From Lingula anatina (lineage: Eukaryota > Brachiopoda > Lingulata > Lingulida > Lingulidae): 64,000 bases of DNA. The notes beneath the pieces were generated by a model. That model had not been told where the DNA came from. It saw nothing but the letters and a program-made list of their open reading frames with translations, and did no database searches. This document shows, in pieces, positions 39,601-54,600 of this stretch (the stretch's first letter is position 1; each line of letters begins with the position of its first letter). The stretch spans positions 1 to 64,000 of the forward strand of contig NW_019773588.1 in the NCBI RefSeq assembly GCF_001039355.2, given 5' to 3'. Made by a program: the position numbers and the translations under genes.

Positions 39601-42600
39601 CTGTGGTATGTGCCTATCAAGCAAGGACAAAGAAAAGAGAGAGCAAGAGAAAGAATTGATTGGCTCATTTACTTTAAGAAATTAGATTTCATTCAAATGA
39701 AAACTTCATCTTGCTGGTGATCTTCTGAATCCGCCCCTACCATTCACATTTCTATTCTTTATTTACCATATCTCAGGATGATGACCCAGAGCCAGCCGAG
39801 ACCTTCCTTGTCAACATCACAGGTGTCCAGCTGATAGGACAGAGTAACCTGCCCATTGGTGCCCAGCCCAGTATCAAGAGACCAGGGAACATTGTCACTG
39901 TTACCATTGCAGAAAATGACAACGCTCGGGGATTTGTCCAGTTTAATGTGACCAAGGTACTTCTGAAAGAAAGGACTGTTTTAATTTTGATTAAAATTGT
40001 TACGTAAAGACTTGATGGGCAGTGTAAGGCACTCAATTTATCTATTTCATCAATACACATTCACATTCATTGGTTATCCACATAGAATAGTCATTAGACT
40101 TTAATTATTCTTGGGAGAAGAGAAATGGTGACAAAGAACATGCATTTTACGGGTGTCAGTTATGTAGGTTTTTTTGTTATCCTGGGTTATGATATAGGCA
40201 AAAACATTTTATGATTAAAGTCTGCTATTTGTAAATGCAGTGGTCATAAAAATAGAAAAATGTGCAGTATGTAAGATTGTGGATGACTCCTTGTAATGGC
40301 ACTTTATTTCATTTGGACCTTGTGAAAATATAAAAGATTGAATGAAGATAATTTGGCATTAATTATTGAAAAATTAAGTACATCAAATGTACTGTGCATG
40401 AAATAACAACTGTTATTGACAGTTGTTTAAAATGTGTTGTTTGAACCAGTTTTAGTACAAATACTAAAAGGTAGCAAATTCCATACAAATACTAAGGATA
40501 ATGAGTAAAATAGTATTTCATTTGATAGTAATGTGCAAAATAAATAACTAAACAAATCAGCTATTGATATAATTTTTTTATTACAGAATATTGAAGGGAG
40601 ACTTGATACATATGAAGAGCCTGGCAAGAGCAATATACTAAGTCTTCCCCTCAGTAGAAGTGTGGGTTTCTTTGGCACTGTGTCTGTCACATGGCAGGCT
40701 GTACCGAGGACAGGTAAGATAACATGATAGAAAAGCATGCAGTCCCTCACTGATATCTCATTTATTTTCCATTAGCTAGCCAGCTTTTAGAATGACCCAA
40801 GAAAGTGAAATTAAAAATTGGATTGATTTTCTTTGAATTGACTGTAATGAAATGATTGCTATTCAGAGGGAAAAAAACTTGCATAAGACCAGGTATGCAG
40901 TCCGTCTTATCTCACTTTGTACACATGTCTGAATCCGTACAAATCAATTTTCTTCTCTAGACCTAATTATGTTAGTTGTCAATTCAAGAGACTGCTTCAT
41001 TGCTAAATGAAAGAAAGAAATTCTCATGGTTCACTGTCTGTGTTATGCCTTGTTGGGTAAGAATGATAGATTATAAGTAGTTTGACTGGTTCGAAAGAAA
41101 GAGGATTCAATGTAAAAAATTACTTTGCACTAGTCAAAGAGCATTGAACAGGCATCCTGGCATGCTGCAGTTTGAGAACCTTTTGATTAATGTTCATTCC
41201 TTTGATAAATCTGCATTGGTTCAAAATGAATGTAACTTTGATCAGTTGTTTGGATAGAAAGCTTAAAATGGTGATAACGGCCAGAGATGGAAAACTGGGA
41301 AATCTATGAACTTACAAGAGTTGACATTTTAAACTAATTTTTGCCAGCTTAAACAATTACTTCGGGAAATTTATCCATTTCCTTATTAACAACTGAACAG
41401 AACCCTGTTCTCTGGTAAATTAAATCAGGAATAACTCTGAACCATTGGGGATCCCTAGAAACCTTAGCAACTAATTTGAGACCTCCAAGTTTATCAAATC
41501 AGTCAAGTGCCTGACAAATGCAATGGTGCTTTGAAAATAGGACTTTTACAAAAGCCAAATTATCTCCTGCAAAGACCACATTCAAGCAAACATCCTTTGG
41601 TTTTCTTCTTTATATTTGTGCATGTGTATTTCTGTGTGCAGGCATGCGTGCATTTGCCTATGTATGTTTGCGTGTGCAAGATAATTTCTACTATCATGCT
41701 GACCAAGATATAACATGTTTTTTCATGATGCTGTTAATCTTAATGTTTGATTATTGCACTAAAAAGCCCCCTGTATGCTTGAATAAAAGATGCCTCTATC
41801 AGTGTATGTGTCATTTATCAGTGTAGCATGATGTCTTAAGAATGGCATTAATCAAACATTCATTTTTTATTTAAATTTTATTTTTAATTGGATAAAATCT
41901 GTTGTTTTAGCAACTACTGATGATTTCACTCCGTCCAGTGGTACAGTCACTTTTGTTGAGGGTCAGAAGACTGCGTATCTCAACATCTCCATCCTGGATG
42001 ACCAAATACCAGAAGATGTAGAGGTTAGTGGAAATACACTGATCCAATCAATGAGTCATTTGTTCTTTTTATTACCCCCCAAGCCAGTGTGTACTTCCAG
42101 ATGAATAGTGAGAAGTTTACAATAATTTGAATAAAAAGCTTGATTAGATGTTTTGGCTGCAAGCATTGAGACATTTATAGTTCAGCAGAAACCTACACCA
42201 ATAAGTGTGAATTATAGAGAAACTGATATGGCACAGAGATAGAAAGAGGCTCAGACAAACAAGTATAAGTGTAACACAAATCAAACACATGGAAAATGAA
42301 TTATTGTATCTGAAAGTGGAACATGTATATGGTATAAAATATCTTTGTGGATTTGTATTGGTGAAAAGGGATGATAAAATGGACATTTCCTCCAAGTCTT
42401 AAGAAAATTTTTACAGATACCTTTTTTATGTTAGAGTACCTAATATCTTGTTATAAAGACATTCAAAAAAAAAAAAAAAAAAAAACAAAGCAGCAAAAAC
42501 ATTCCCCCCCCCCCCCCAAACAAAAAGCCTAGATTTTGCACATTCACTGTAGATTTTAAAATGATCAGACTTTTAAGTTTACCTAAAAATTCTTTTTGAT

Positions 42601-45600
42601 AAAGCAGATAAAGATTGATCTAGTCAGTTAAAAAAGCACTTGTCAAACAAAGTTGGTCTTAAAGTTGTGTGTTGTCTAATGATCATACACAGTTAATAAT
42701 ATGAATAGATTACTGGAATTAAAGCTCATTCTGTAAAAGAATGTAAAAGCCAGAAAAAAACACTAAATACTTACCTTTATGCCTCAGTTCAATAAATTGA
42801 TAATCTAGGGTAAATGCTCTCTCATTAGTTTTAAGTTTCCTTTCAGTAATGGAGCATATTTGGTTTTAATGAGCACCAAGGGGACTGTTTCACACTTCAT
42901 GGGGTTTTTTATTGATTATAACGTATGAAGTGAGCACATAAATGGGCATTGTCCATTCGAGGAAACCCTTAATTAATCCCCCTTATGACCTTTTTCTTTA
43001 TTGTTTATATTTTTCTATGTTATCAGACTGTAAAAAATATATATCTGAGGAATTCAGAAAAGTTTATTGTAAGTGACCAGGAACTTAGGTTCTTCCCCCA
43101 AGATTTTTGTCTTTTCCATCGTTACTTGTATTGATGTAAGATGACTTCCTTAAAAGTTCACTCTGAAAAAATAATCTCGGGAAAGGACATACTGACTGTC
43201 CATTTTTGTTCAGAGATTAAAATCCATCCCATCTTTATTTATTACATATTCATTTATTTATGAAAGTGTTTTAATTCAGTTAGTATCAAGTTTTACATGG
43301 ATACATTATCAGTCACAAGTGTATATATGTAGAGTGTCTGTGACTTACATCATCATATCTTTTATGTGGTAATTTTAAAAAAATGGTGGTATTTACTTGG
43401 AGGTTTTTGTCAGACTAAAGAAGACCTTTCAAGACGTTTAGTCTACATGTAGCCCAACCAATATAAGATCGTAAGCTTTCCCTTTCCAGTATTAATTATA
43501 GCATCCTATAGAAGAAATGTACTGTTAAGCTCATTAGAGGGTTTGTTTCTAATGAGAAGTCAAAGAATGTTTTGAGAGTCAGGTGCCAATTCATAAATAA
43601 CTAGATCAAAAAAACTCATTTGACTGGCAGACACTACAGGAGTGTGACATTTTCATGTACATCTCGCTGTGAACAAGGTGTTAAGTTATTAATTTTTCCA
43701 GGGCATCAAGCTGCTTCCCAGCTTGTCTGTTTAATTGGAATGTTTGCTTCATTTCTGTAAATGTTGTCTCTTCTTCCTGTGGCTTCATTTGCTCCCAGAG
43801 CAGTATCTTTTGATTTTCACCTAAAATAGAGATACACAAATGAACATCCTCTCTTTCAGACAAGATTATTTCTGATTCAGCTCAAATCTTTGCTGCCTTA
43901 CTTGTCATTTTATATCGTGCAGAAAAGGCTTCATTAGGGATGGTTTTAACCAGCATATTTTAAATCTAATTTCATAAAGTACAAAGTTGAGTTGAACCAA
44001 AAGTAATTCCTCTCTGATTGTGTTGATTGATTAACTCGGGAATTACTAGGATACATAGGGGTGATTGTAATCAAGTGAGCACTTCCTGGGGTGAAGAATC
44101 ATGCTTTGTTATAGGGTATAAGAGACATCTGAAGGTCCACATTAATTTTGAAAGTTATTTTCAATAAGCAAGTTACCCAGATTCCTGCTCTGGCAGTGAA
44201 AAATATAGTTGGTTTGCTAGCTTTTAGCCCTTCATAAGGCAGCTGGCCTGTGGTTTCCCCAGGGAGATGGGATCATCTGCATTCAGTCTAAATCAGGTCC
44301 AAAAAAACTTCAGGCATATTGCCAACTTATGTAAGCTATACTAAGATGCATGCAGGGTGCAGTATACAAGAACCAACATTCTTTCACTAAGACTTAATTT
44401 CCCAAAATGCTTCCACAGAACTTTTTTATTATTTAGCAACTTTTTTTTCTATTTGGATCCTACATCATTCTGAAAAACACGAACATATTTCCAGATGTCA
44501 TTCACATTACATAATTTTCTATGTGAACGAGTTTTGTGCTATTCACACAAGAAAACCTTGTAGGTATATTTGTTCTGTGATGTATTGAGGCTGTCTTTTG
44601 GATTTCCTGCTTGTTAATATGAGTAGTTTAAGCATGAATGCTGACAGAATTTAATCAATTATCTGCTTAGATTTGAATTTGTGAAGAATTGGTAACAATG
44701 TATTCATTGGTATCAGATGCAGTATATTGTTGTAAATGGATATGTATCATAATCAGAAAGACATGTTTTATGGAGCCTTCTGTTCTGGGGTTTAAGCATT
44801 TATCCAGTTATTATTAACAGTGAAAGAAATTACTTTTTTTGCATTTTCTCACAATTGACAACTTTTTGTCTCTAAGTGTCTAGTTTTGCATGTTTGAGAG
44901 GAACATTTATGACAGTGAACCTTTTCTTTTTGCTTTTCTTCTTTTTTATGATGGTTTTCTCTTGTCACCTCTCTTATGATGAAAGATTGAGAAAATTTGA
45001 AAATATACTTTAGACATTTATTGAAACAACCACCAGATTTCAGATTGATTTATTTCATATATCATCAATCTCAAAGATTCAAAACTACAAGGAAGCATCT
45101 CATCAACCAAAGGAAATTAGCTTTAAGTCAAATTTAACATTTTGATTAACAAAATTCTTCCATACTTTTCAAAATTTTTTCAAGAAAATACTACTAAAAT
45201 AATGTCATGGGAAGTCAAATTTCTTCCACTTTCAAAACCTTTCTACAATTTTAAAACCAGGAATGGATTAAAAATTATACAATAATCCTAATGTTATGAT
45301 AAACTTTAACTTTTAAAATACTCAGAAGATCTGTTCAGACCAAGATTGATTTAAACTGAGAAGATATTGTATTTCATAGGCAGATCTGATAACATACTGA
45401 CACCATAGCAATTTGCTTAGTGATTTTTTCCTGGTCTGAAGAAGGCTTTTTAGAAAAAATGGAGATTAAATTTATATACTTTCTATTTTCCTATCAAAAT
45501 TAATGAACCCCAATACCAGGATAAAAAGACCATTTTTCTTGCCTCAAGAGAAAATCAATGGGATCCATGGTAGTTGAATATACAAGCTGCTACATCCCAC

Positions 45601-48600
45601 ATTATTGTCTGCTGGTATATTTTCTGAAATGTCCAACATGAAATGAAAATCCTAATATTAGATGGATTTTATTGAGATTCATGGCCGTTTCTGGTGGTAT
45701 CTGTTTTAATTAGTATCTTTGATGCTTAGCACAATTACTATCCTGCTGACGGTTATGTGTAACAACCATCACACAAGGTGGGTTACAGAGGCGCAACCTG
45801 AGCTCTTGTTACTTGTTTCAGTATTTTTTTATTGATTTTTGTACTGGTGAAATTTTCATTTTACTTCTCTGGCCAGTGTGTACTTACCGGAGATGAAAAA
45901 GAGAGCAAAGTATAGGCAGGCTGGCAGTTTAAAAGATTCATTATGAGAAGCTAAATAAGATATTTTGATATAGGCATGTGTACAGTACAACATGAATTGC
46001 GCTAATAAGTTAATAAGAAAATAGAGAAAGGGAAATTGCAAAGACAGAGGAAGATGGCTTAGCAAGAAAAATTTCAAGCATAACACGTGGTAAAAAAAAA
46101 AAAAAAAATTTGCACGCATATACAGTATGAAATGTACATAGGGCCCTGTAGGTAAATGCCCCAGCAAGGAAAGAAACAGAAAGGAGTTGGAAGAGTGAGG
46201 GAGAATTAATGTCAGGAGGTGATGAACTTGGTCAAGTGACAAAGGTGTGGAGACCACTGTGATAGTTGTAATAAGGTCGTAAGCGATGAAGGTGGTAAGA
46301 GGAGATGTGCCCAAAAGACCCCATGAATTGATAAAAGACATTTACTTTGACAAGGCTAAATTTGGAAATAATTTGGTAAAAGAACTGTTTACCAATAGCT
46401 TAACAAAGGTTTGGATAAGACTAAATGTCTTGTTCATGCTTTGTCAAACCTGGACATGTTACAGTTACAGATTATTGTAAGAAATTAAAAGCAAGATTAG
46501 TAGGGATAATTCTAAGCCGGATAATTAAATTATGTACAGAGGCGTGTTCTTGGACTGAAACTTTCTCCTTAATTAATGATCATGTGTGAATCTGCCCACT
46601 GGTTAAGATACTTCTTATTAAGATATGACTTATCAAAGAATTATTGTTGATTAATGTTTTTGATTTTCCTCTTTATGTCCAACAAAAAAGAATAATTGGG
46701 GGAGGGGGAATTATTGAATTGTCATTTATAGAAGGAGTCTTGTAAATCATTTCTTGGAAAAACCTTAAACCGATTCAGGGAAATTGTAAAATTACACATT
46801 TGTAAAGACATCAGTGGGGTTAAGCTACCCATCAGCATCATGTATTTTTTTCTTTTTGTTTAATGTGCTTACATTTAATTGACAGATCAGTTAGCTTAGA
46901 ATGAAACCAGAATCTTTCCCTCAAATTTAACAATTTCAGTTTTCTTTGTACATTGCATAATTCCATAGAACTCTTATGCTACCTTTTCACAATATATTAA
47001 CTTATTGTTGGAATATCATTAGCAATCAGATGTTGCAAACAGGCACATGAATAAAGTTACCCATTAGTAGAACACCAAATATATGTATGTGAAGTATAAT
47101 GGCAACTAGACATATTGTATGTGCTATTGCAAGCGTTATCAGCATTAAAGACTTAAAGCAAGATTTATTTTCAACATCATGAAAATAAAAACCTCACCTT
47201 GTTGTACTTTTTCATCATAACATCTTTGTTTNTATTTCCTGTTTTTTGTCTGTACATTTGACAGCTTTGCTGCCTTGTTCATCATAACATCTTTGTTTCT
47301 TGTACTCATGTTTTCTCTCATGCTTGCTTTACATTGTTTTTTGTCTATCACAGTATTACTGTTTGAGGTGCCATTTCAATTTTTTCCTACAACTTAATCT
47401 GTCTTTGTATATATATTCTGCATATGGGAGTAAAAAAGGAATATCAAGAAACACACTGACCATCCGTTGGTATCCTTTTAATGCTATTTTATTACTTCAG
47501 TGAGCATTAGACCATAATGTAATAAAAAAATAATTTCCCTGCTTATTTCAACTACTTGATCTCAATCACCAAGGAATACACTGTGTGAAAAACAATAAGA
47601 TATTTCACCAGTCCCCATCTCCATTATGAGAGTGGCTCATGGTCATTTAACTAGATGTTTTCTGAAAATAAAGCATCTGGGGAGTGAGCAGAGTTAAAAG
47701 ACTCATGCAAAACCTTTTATATTCCCCAAGTATTTTGTGGTGAATATGAGATGTTCTTTTACAAAAAGAAGAGAGTGCACTTCTAATAAAAAAGAGACAG
47801 TTTTGAATGTAGATGGTAGAAATGTGTTGTCTGTTCATTATGGTTGACCCAGGGGTAAACCATCCAATTTCTAGACTAGAACAGGTATCACATTGGAGAA
47901 TTTGTATATAACCCTTACCAGTATGTTATATTCATAACAACACAATTTGTTATGATCCATTCTCTAGTTTGATGCCACCACATTTGATTGCATATGCCTT
48001 AGGCAGNGTTGTACTTTTTCATCATAACATCTTTGTTTCTTGTACTCATGTTTTCTCTCATGCTTGCTTTACATTGTTTTTTGGTCTATCACAGTATTAC
48101 TGTTTGAGGTGCCATTTCAATTTTTTCCTACAACTTAATCTGTCTTTGTATATATATTCTGCATATGGGAGTAAAAAAGGAATATCAAGAAACACACTGA
48201 CCATCCGTTGGTATCCTTTTAATGCTATTTTATTACTTCAGTGAGCATTAGACCATAATGTAATAAAAAATAATTTCTCTGCTTATTTCAACTACTTGAT
48301 CTCAATCACCAAGGAATACACTGTGTGAAAAACAATAAAATATTTCACCAGTCCCCATCTCCATTATGAGAGTGGCTCATGGTCATTTAACTAGATGTTT
48401 TCTGAAAATAAAGCATCTGGGGAGTGAGCAGAGTTAAAAGACTCATGCAAAACCTTTTATATTGTCCAAGTGTTTTGTGGTGAATATGAGATGTTCTTTT
48501 ACAAAAAGAAGAGAGTGCACTTCTAATAAAAAAGAGACAGTTTTGAATGTAGATGGTAGAAATATGTTGTCTGTTCATTATGGTTGACCCAGGGGTAAAC

Positions 48601-51600
48601 CATCCAATTTCTAGACTAGAACAGGTATCACATTTTAGAATTTGTATATAACCCTTACCAGTATGTTATATTCATAACTACACAATTTGTTATGATCCAT
48701 GCTCTAGTTTGATGCCACCATATTTGATTGCATATGCCTTAGGCAGGATAAGATGATGATAAACAGAATGCGAGGTGATAGCTTTAGTTGAATGTCTCTT
48801 GGTTATTGGTTCTTGGTTCTGCACAAAACTATGATTCTGCATGTACACACATAGTACACACATCCACACAATCAGATACACGCTATGTGTCTGTATTACA
48901 CAAGAAACTGGGGAATAGAGCTCTGTTCTTATTACCAATCTAAAATGTATTAAAAGGCAATGGAAAAGTTTATATCCATTGATTTTGTTTGATTCATTTG
49001 TGTGATTTTTACGGACGTTATTGAAGAAATTTCATAACTACTTTATTTTAAGAAAAGATGAAGATAACAGGGTCCCTGAAGTCCTTGAAACTAGACCCAT
49101 CAGTACCCAGGGGAAAGCTTGCAAGATGATTTATTGGCTTTCTTTGTTAGTGGTAGGTAGTTAGATTAACTCTGGTTCATCTTTCTTGTCCACACAATCA
49201 CGCATTTCCAGAGAGGTTTTAATTGGAAATTCCTATCATGTAGTTTCCAGGATGTTGACAGACAGTTAAAAGAGAGGATCATAAAGCTTGATTGGCTGTT
49301 AAGTTTACAAAGTAATTTGGCATTGGATTGTATAAGTGTCAAAAAAAAAAGTTCTTGAGAGTGAAGTTTACTTCTTGTTAAGAATGTGCATATTGTTCTT
49401 ATGGAGATTGTTGGAATATACCACATATTGTTAATGTATAAAATAATGCTTTCACTTAAAAAAAAAGAATGTGTTATTACAAAGTAAATCACAGACAAAC
49501 CTATTACTGTTGCAATATTGCATTGTCGGCACAGAGGAGTGACAAAAATAGCGAGTCTTTTAATGTTTCCTTGGGCAGTGGGGGACAGGAAGGCATGCTT
49601 TTTTCCTCTCCTTGTGGGCCATGTCCCCTGAGTACACAGACTGCAAATTAAATAATATAGAGCTTTCTCATGCTTTTGTTAACTGGCAGTTGGACTGATT
49701 GTTAACTTTTAATGATTTTATATGAAAAATATCTTTCCGTAAAATTCTTCATACATTGGAAACACTATATATTACTATTTCATTGCTGTCTAATCTGCCA
49801 TACTTATAAGATCTTACTATTACAGAAACATTTTACATTTTATCACAGCTTTCTTGAAAATAAGGGAGGGATAAAGGAGATGTTGAGTGATATCTTTATG
49901 TTTTGATAAAAACTAAGATGTGATTGATAAATTGGCAAAAGGATAGATACGTTGCTGGATTCATGCTGTGTGATATTTGTTGAAAAAAGCAGAAAAAAAC
50001 ATTATAGAAATGTATCTGGTAATGAGATACCCTACAATCTTTCCTGTTGGATAAAAAACTGAAATGAAATAATACAGACAACTACAGAAATAATGAAAAG
50101 ATGTGTGGTGTCTGTAAAAGAAAGGGGAGAAAAAATTTGAGAAATATTTGTAGTAATTAGATACCCCAGCTATCTTTTCATTTGGATGAAAAATAAATAA
50201 AAGAAGACAGATATTCAAAGGACATGATAGACTCAAATAATGAGGCACTTATGTAGTATGTGTTGTAACTGTTAGATTTCATAAGATTCTAATTGAATAC
50301 TGTTGCATAAGAGAGCCTTTGGCATGCCATAGCATGCTGTGTTATCTCACATTAGAAACCCTGAAATATGATTAGTGATGATATTATATCTCCTGGTGCC
50401 AGAATTTATTAGAAAACTTGCATCATTAAAGCTTGACAGTCTTGAACCCGAGAAGGAAATTGTTATTTGTTGGAGGGGGGAGGTATTATTGCGTGGTATT
50501 TTCTTCAGAATGCTATTATTAAAAAGATTCCTATGCTAGAGTAAACATGAGGGGGAGTTGTGTGTGTGTGTGTGTGCATGCTTGTTTGAGTAAGGCAGTT
50601 AATGTCAACCACTCAATCCTAGTGTGAGCCATGGTTATGACTGACAGACACAAACAACAGCCTCATTAACAATTACACCAATCAGAAGACAGGTATATGG
50701 TTATTATATCAATGGATATAGACAGGTATATTAGTTCATTTCAATTAACATTGCAACCTCATGCCATTGAAATGTTATAAGTCACTATTTTAACAAGACA
50801 ATTAGCCACAGTCAAAGCCAGTTAAAGTTCTTTATCATTTTAAACAATGTCTGTAATTTGACCAGTTGTGATTTTAATTTTGAGAAAATATGCAAACAAA
50901 GGTAGAATTTTAACAATTTTCTCTACTTCGCACTACTGATAAAGTGATAATGTCTGTTGTCTATTATTTCCAGTGATACCAGTGATATTAATTGGTTCCA
51001 TCATATGACACATATATGAACATAGCTATAAGACAAATGATTGTTTGCACTATAATGCTTAATTTCTGTTGGAGGGCTCAGACTATAATTGCATAATGGC
51101 TATTGTTTCTGTTGTTTCCTAGTCATGAATGTGTCATGCCATATCTTAGCCGACTGATTTTTTAATTTTTCCAATGAAGACCAAAAAAATTATTTTTTTA
51201 ATATGGTCACATAATTTTTTGTGGCAAAAACTGCCTACATGTATAGTAAACAACAACTTTTTGAACATGTAGAGAAAACCATCTGAACTTTTTCATTGTG
51301 TGCTTGTATGAATGAATATATCACATTTTTATGTGCGTGTTTGGGCGGTATGGTCTTACCACACTTAGTCATAATATATCATTTCAAAGTAATTTCAAGA
51401 TAAGTTGGATAAACAAACAGATGTGGGCATAATTTATAGCACTACTGATATTCATTAAGGAGACCGCTAATGTCGCATATATTTTAATCACACATTATTT
51501 TGGATCAGAGAATATTTCATTTTATAAATGATTTATGTATGGTTTTGAATATTTCATGCATTGCCAGGTGGAAATTACTAAATATATAAATGTTAGAACT

Positions 51601-54600
51601 GTAGATAAAAACTATTGAGACTAATCATTGTTAATTGTGACAAAACCAATGACTTTTATTGGACCATAATTCAACTTGAAAATATAAACTTAGAATGACA
51701 ATAAAACACTTAATTTTTTTACAACAAAAGAAAATGATAAAAATCAGGTGAACTGCCATAGTTTAAAGGGTTGTCAAGATCTAGCTTTAACATGAAATTC
51801 ATAGTAATTGAACTCACTTAGTTCATGTGACATCAAGCAGAAACACGTATGTTTATATTTGAAAAAAAATCTATAATCATCAGTAAGCATAATATACCAA
51901 TATTCAATTCAGTAAAACAATATATATAGACTACTTGTAAGCATCCAACTAAATACTTGTAGGATGTGAAAATACTGATTATTTATTACAACAATCAATT
52001 TGAAACCCCAGTCAAGGAACATAGTACAGATACCTAATGGATTTCCCCTTCATGATTATTGACAAATAACATATTCGGAGTGCGCAATTTCCTTCTTCTG
52101 AAACAGGAAAAAAGTTTTTGATATCCCATCCGGACATCCCGTAGCCTAATCCCATATATCCAAGGATCTATCAATGCATTGGCTAAAAAGAGAAGGTTTG
52201 CTGCTTGATGAAATTGATAACAAGCTTTACACAACGGTTCCCCTTCATTAGTGTCCTGCATGTATAACACCATGTAGAGATCTGCAGTCCCTGGCAACCA
52301 AAAAAACAACATTGTCCCCACCAGGAAAGAGATGGTCTTTTTAAGTTGCTGGTGTTGGGTCAGAACACATCTTTCTGGCTGCCTCTCATGGTGTGGTTGG
52401 TGAGCAAGGGTTAATTCCAGAGATGGCTTGGCTGCCCAGTACAGGTTGTAATATAACCAACCAACTAGAATGGCTACTGTTACGTAGATGGTTGAAAATG
52501 TGACTGATTTGACTAAATAGTATCTTGTATGCCCTTGCTGAGAGTTGTTATACATTGAACACAGCGAGTGCTGTCCAATGAAAATCAAAGGGTCACTTAT
52601 CAGATGGACAAGAAATCCAATGATAGGAGTGACCATCCATGCAAGGCAAATGAAAATATTTGTGTGACGTTTAGCAGCCCTGCTCGCAAAATATACTGGT
52701 TTAGTGACTGAGAGATACTGGCATATCACTAAACCTAGTGTTGCAAAAACTGGATTGAGCAGAAATACGTAGGATATTTCCATTATTTCCACAGTTCGAC
52801 ATGGGTAGGTTAATACGTCTTTGTCAAATTGATAACGTAATCCTGGAATGGCGGCTAAAATCATGGTTGTAAGATCACACACGGCTAGGTTGATGAGCAA
52901 CATTCCAAATGCTCTCCTTGGAGGGGGCATGTTTAATAATGCTAAAAGCGATATGAAATTTTCCACAATTCCAATGCTAGCCAGAACAGTGCCTGCTGTG
53001 ACAAAGTTTGTGAACAGTGTTTCCAAGTATTGTTCTTCACTGCTTGCATTTTGTCCTTTATAACCCCCACCAAGGCTGTTATTGTCTCTTGGTGAGATAG
53101 TGGATTGATTAAAGTAAATCATGCTTGCGGAGTTATCACGATAGATCAGAAAGTGTCCTCTAGTCTAACTGACAGTCGATTTATAAACTGTTGATCATGC
53201 TTAGTCTGTAGCCTCAAGTGGCAAATCAAAATGCATGCAAACTTACAAAATTGATTGCCTTGTTTTTATGTCACCTCACCTCAATTTCTTTAATCTGACA
53301 AGGGATTTTTCTTCTCAAGCTGCTTGTTTAATGTTTGGCACTAAGAACTCTTTCCATAATCCAAAATAAATTAGTCAGCCAGTTTCTCTGTAGTACTGTT
53401 CTTTAGAACCCTCACTTATTAAACTGCATAAGTATTTCTGTTCAAAGGCTGTTAAGTTGAAATTGACACACCTTGTTTGTGATGTGAAAAACTCTCCCCT
53501 CATGCATTTGTCATTCAGGATAGTTGTTCTTCTCAGTTTCTGTAATTTCCCAAGGGCTTTCTCTCTCTGTGCTGTTCTTTGTTATTATAATGCTATTCTA
53601 AAAACTTATAATCCAAAATGAGCAAACCACAGTTTCTTATGTCACCAAGAACTGCAGATTTTAAGATTCTTTTTTTTTATATACTGAACACATGATATGC
53701 TCTTTTTACTGTCTCTTTTACTGCTTTACTGTTTGATTTAGAAGGAAAAAACAATTTTTTCCAAACTGAATCAGGCACTCTTTGCTATAATAGCCTTTCC
53801 CTGTTTACCTGTCTCTGAAGACTGTCACGCCACTCCTCAGTTACCTCAATTATATAATCTGACAAGGGAAATCTTTTTTAAGCTATGTAGGTGATTTTAA
53901 GAACGCTCCCCATTTCACGACTGGTTGTGGTTATTCTTGCAAGTATAGGTGAGCAAGTCCTTAAATGTCAGTAAGATGGCCTTTTCATCCCCTCTTTTGT
54001 TTCCTTCATCCATCTTTCCTAAGTGTTCAGATTACATAGCGTGATGCTCTTATAGTTTTACATAATCAGGAAAAACAGAAAAATACCTTGCCTTAGTTTC
54101 TGTCACTTGGAGTGGTTTTTCCTCTGTAAATTCTCTTTTTTCAGTCTCTTCTCATCTGTTGAGGGTATTAATATTTTAGAAGTATATGAGTTATACACTG
54201 TCCTTATTGCAGACTCCCATGTTATTTAGATTGGATATCCTGTTGTTGCGTCTTCCTGTATCCTTTTCAGTGTAATCGGAACTGCTTCATCTCTGACAAG
54301 TTGTCTGCTTGCTTGCTTGCTTGCTTGCTACGCAGTTTGTGCCATGTGCCGGGATTCAGGGCAATGTGTGCAATTGATCTGCACATTAGATTGATATTAA
54401 AGCACTCTGAAAACAATACCACTCCTTCCTTGTGTGCGGAGTGCTGTGAAACCATTGATGAGTAGGTTATGGACTAATCAAATCATTCCATGAGCTGTAT
54501 GCTATACTGCTTTCTTGCCTGTAGAAGTATGCTACTGGAAAATGCCACGGGTGTCAAGTATTTTCTTTTTTCTTTCCTGTAATAAAAACAAAGTGTGGAG

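Noticed and set aside
45856-46341. 161-codon minus-strand frame
   Set aside because: Leu/Phe/Ser-rich composition, including a run of Phe from a poly-A tract on the other strand; typical of chance frames opposite purine-rich DNA. Only its last 63 bases have splice-like borders.
47300-48578. Duplicated 60-90 codon frames in the two copies
   Set aside because: They are identical because the DNA is duplicated (probable haplotig), not because a protein is conserved.
52034-53122. Opsin identity for the nested GPCR
   Set aside because: The position of the retinal-binding lysine in helix 7 is leucine and DRY is absent.
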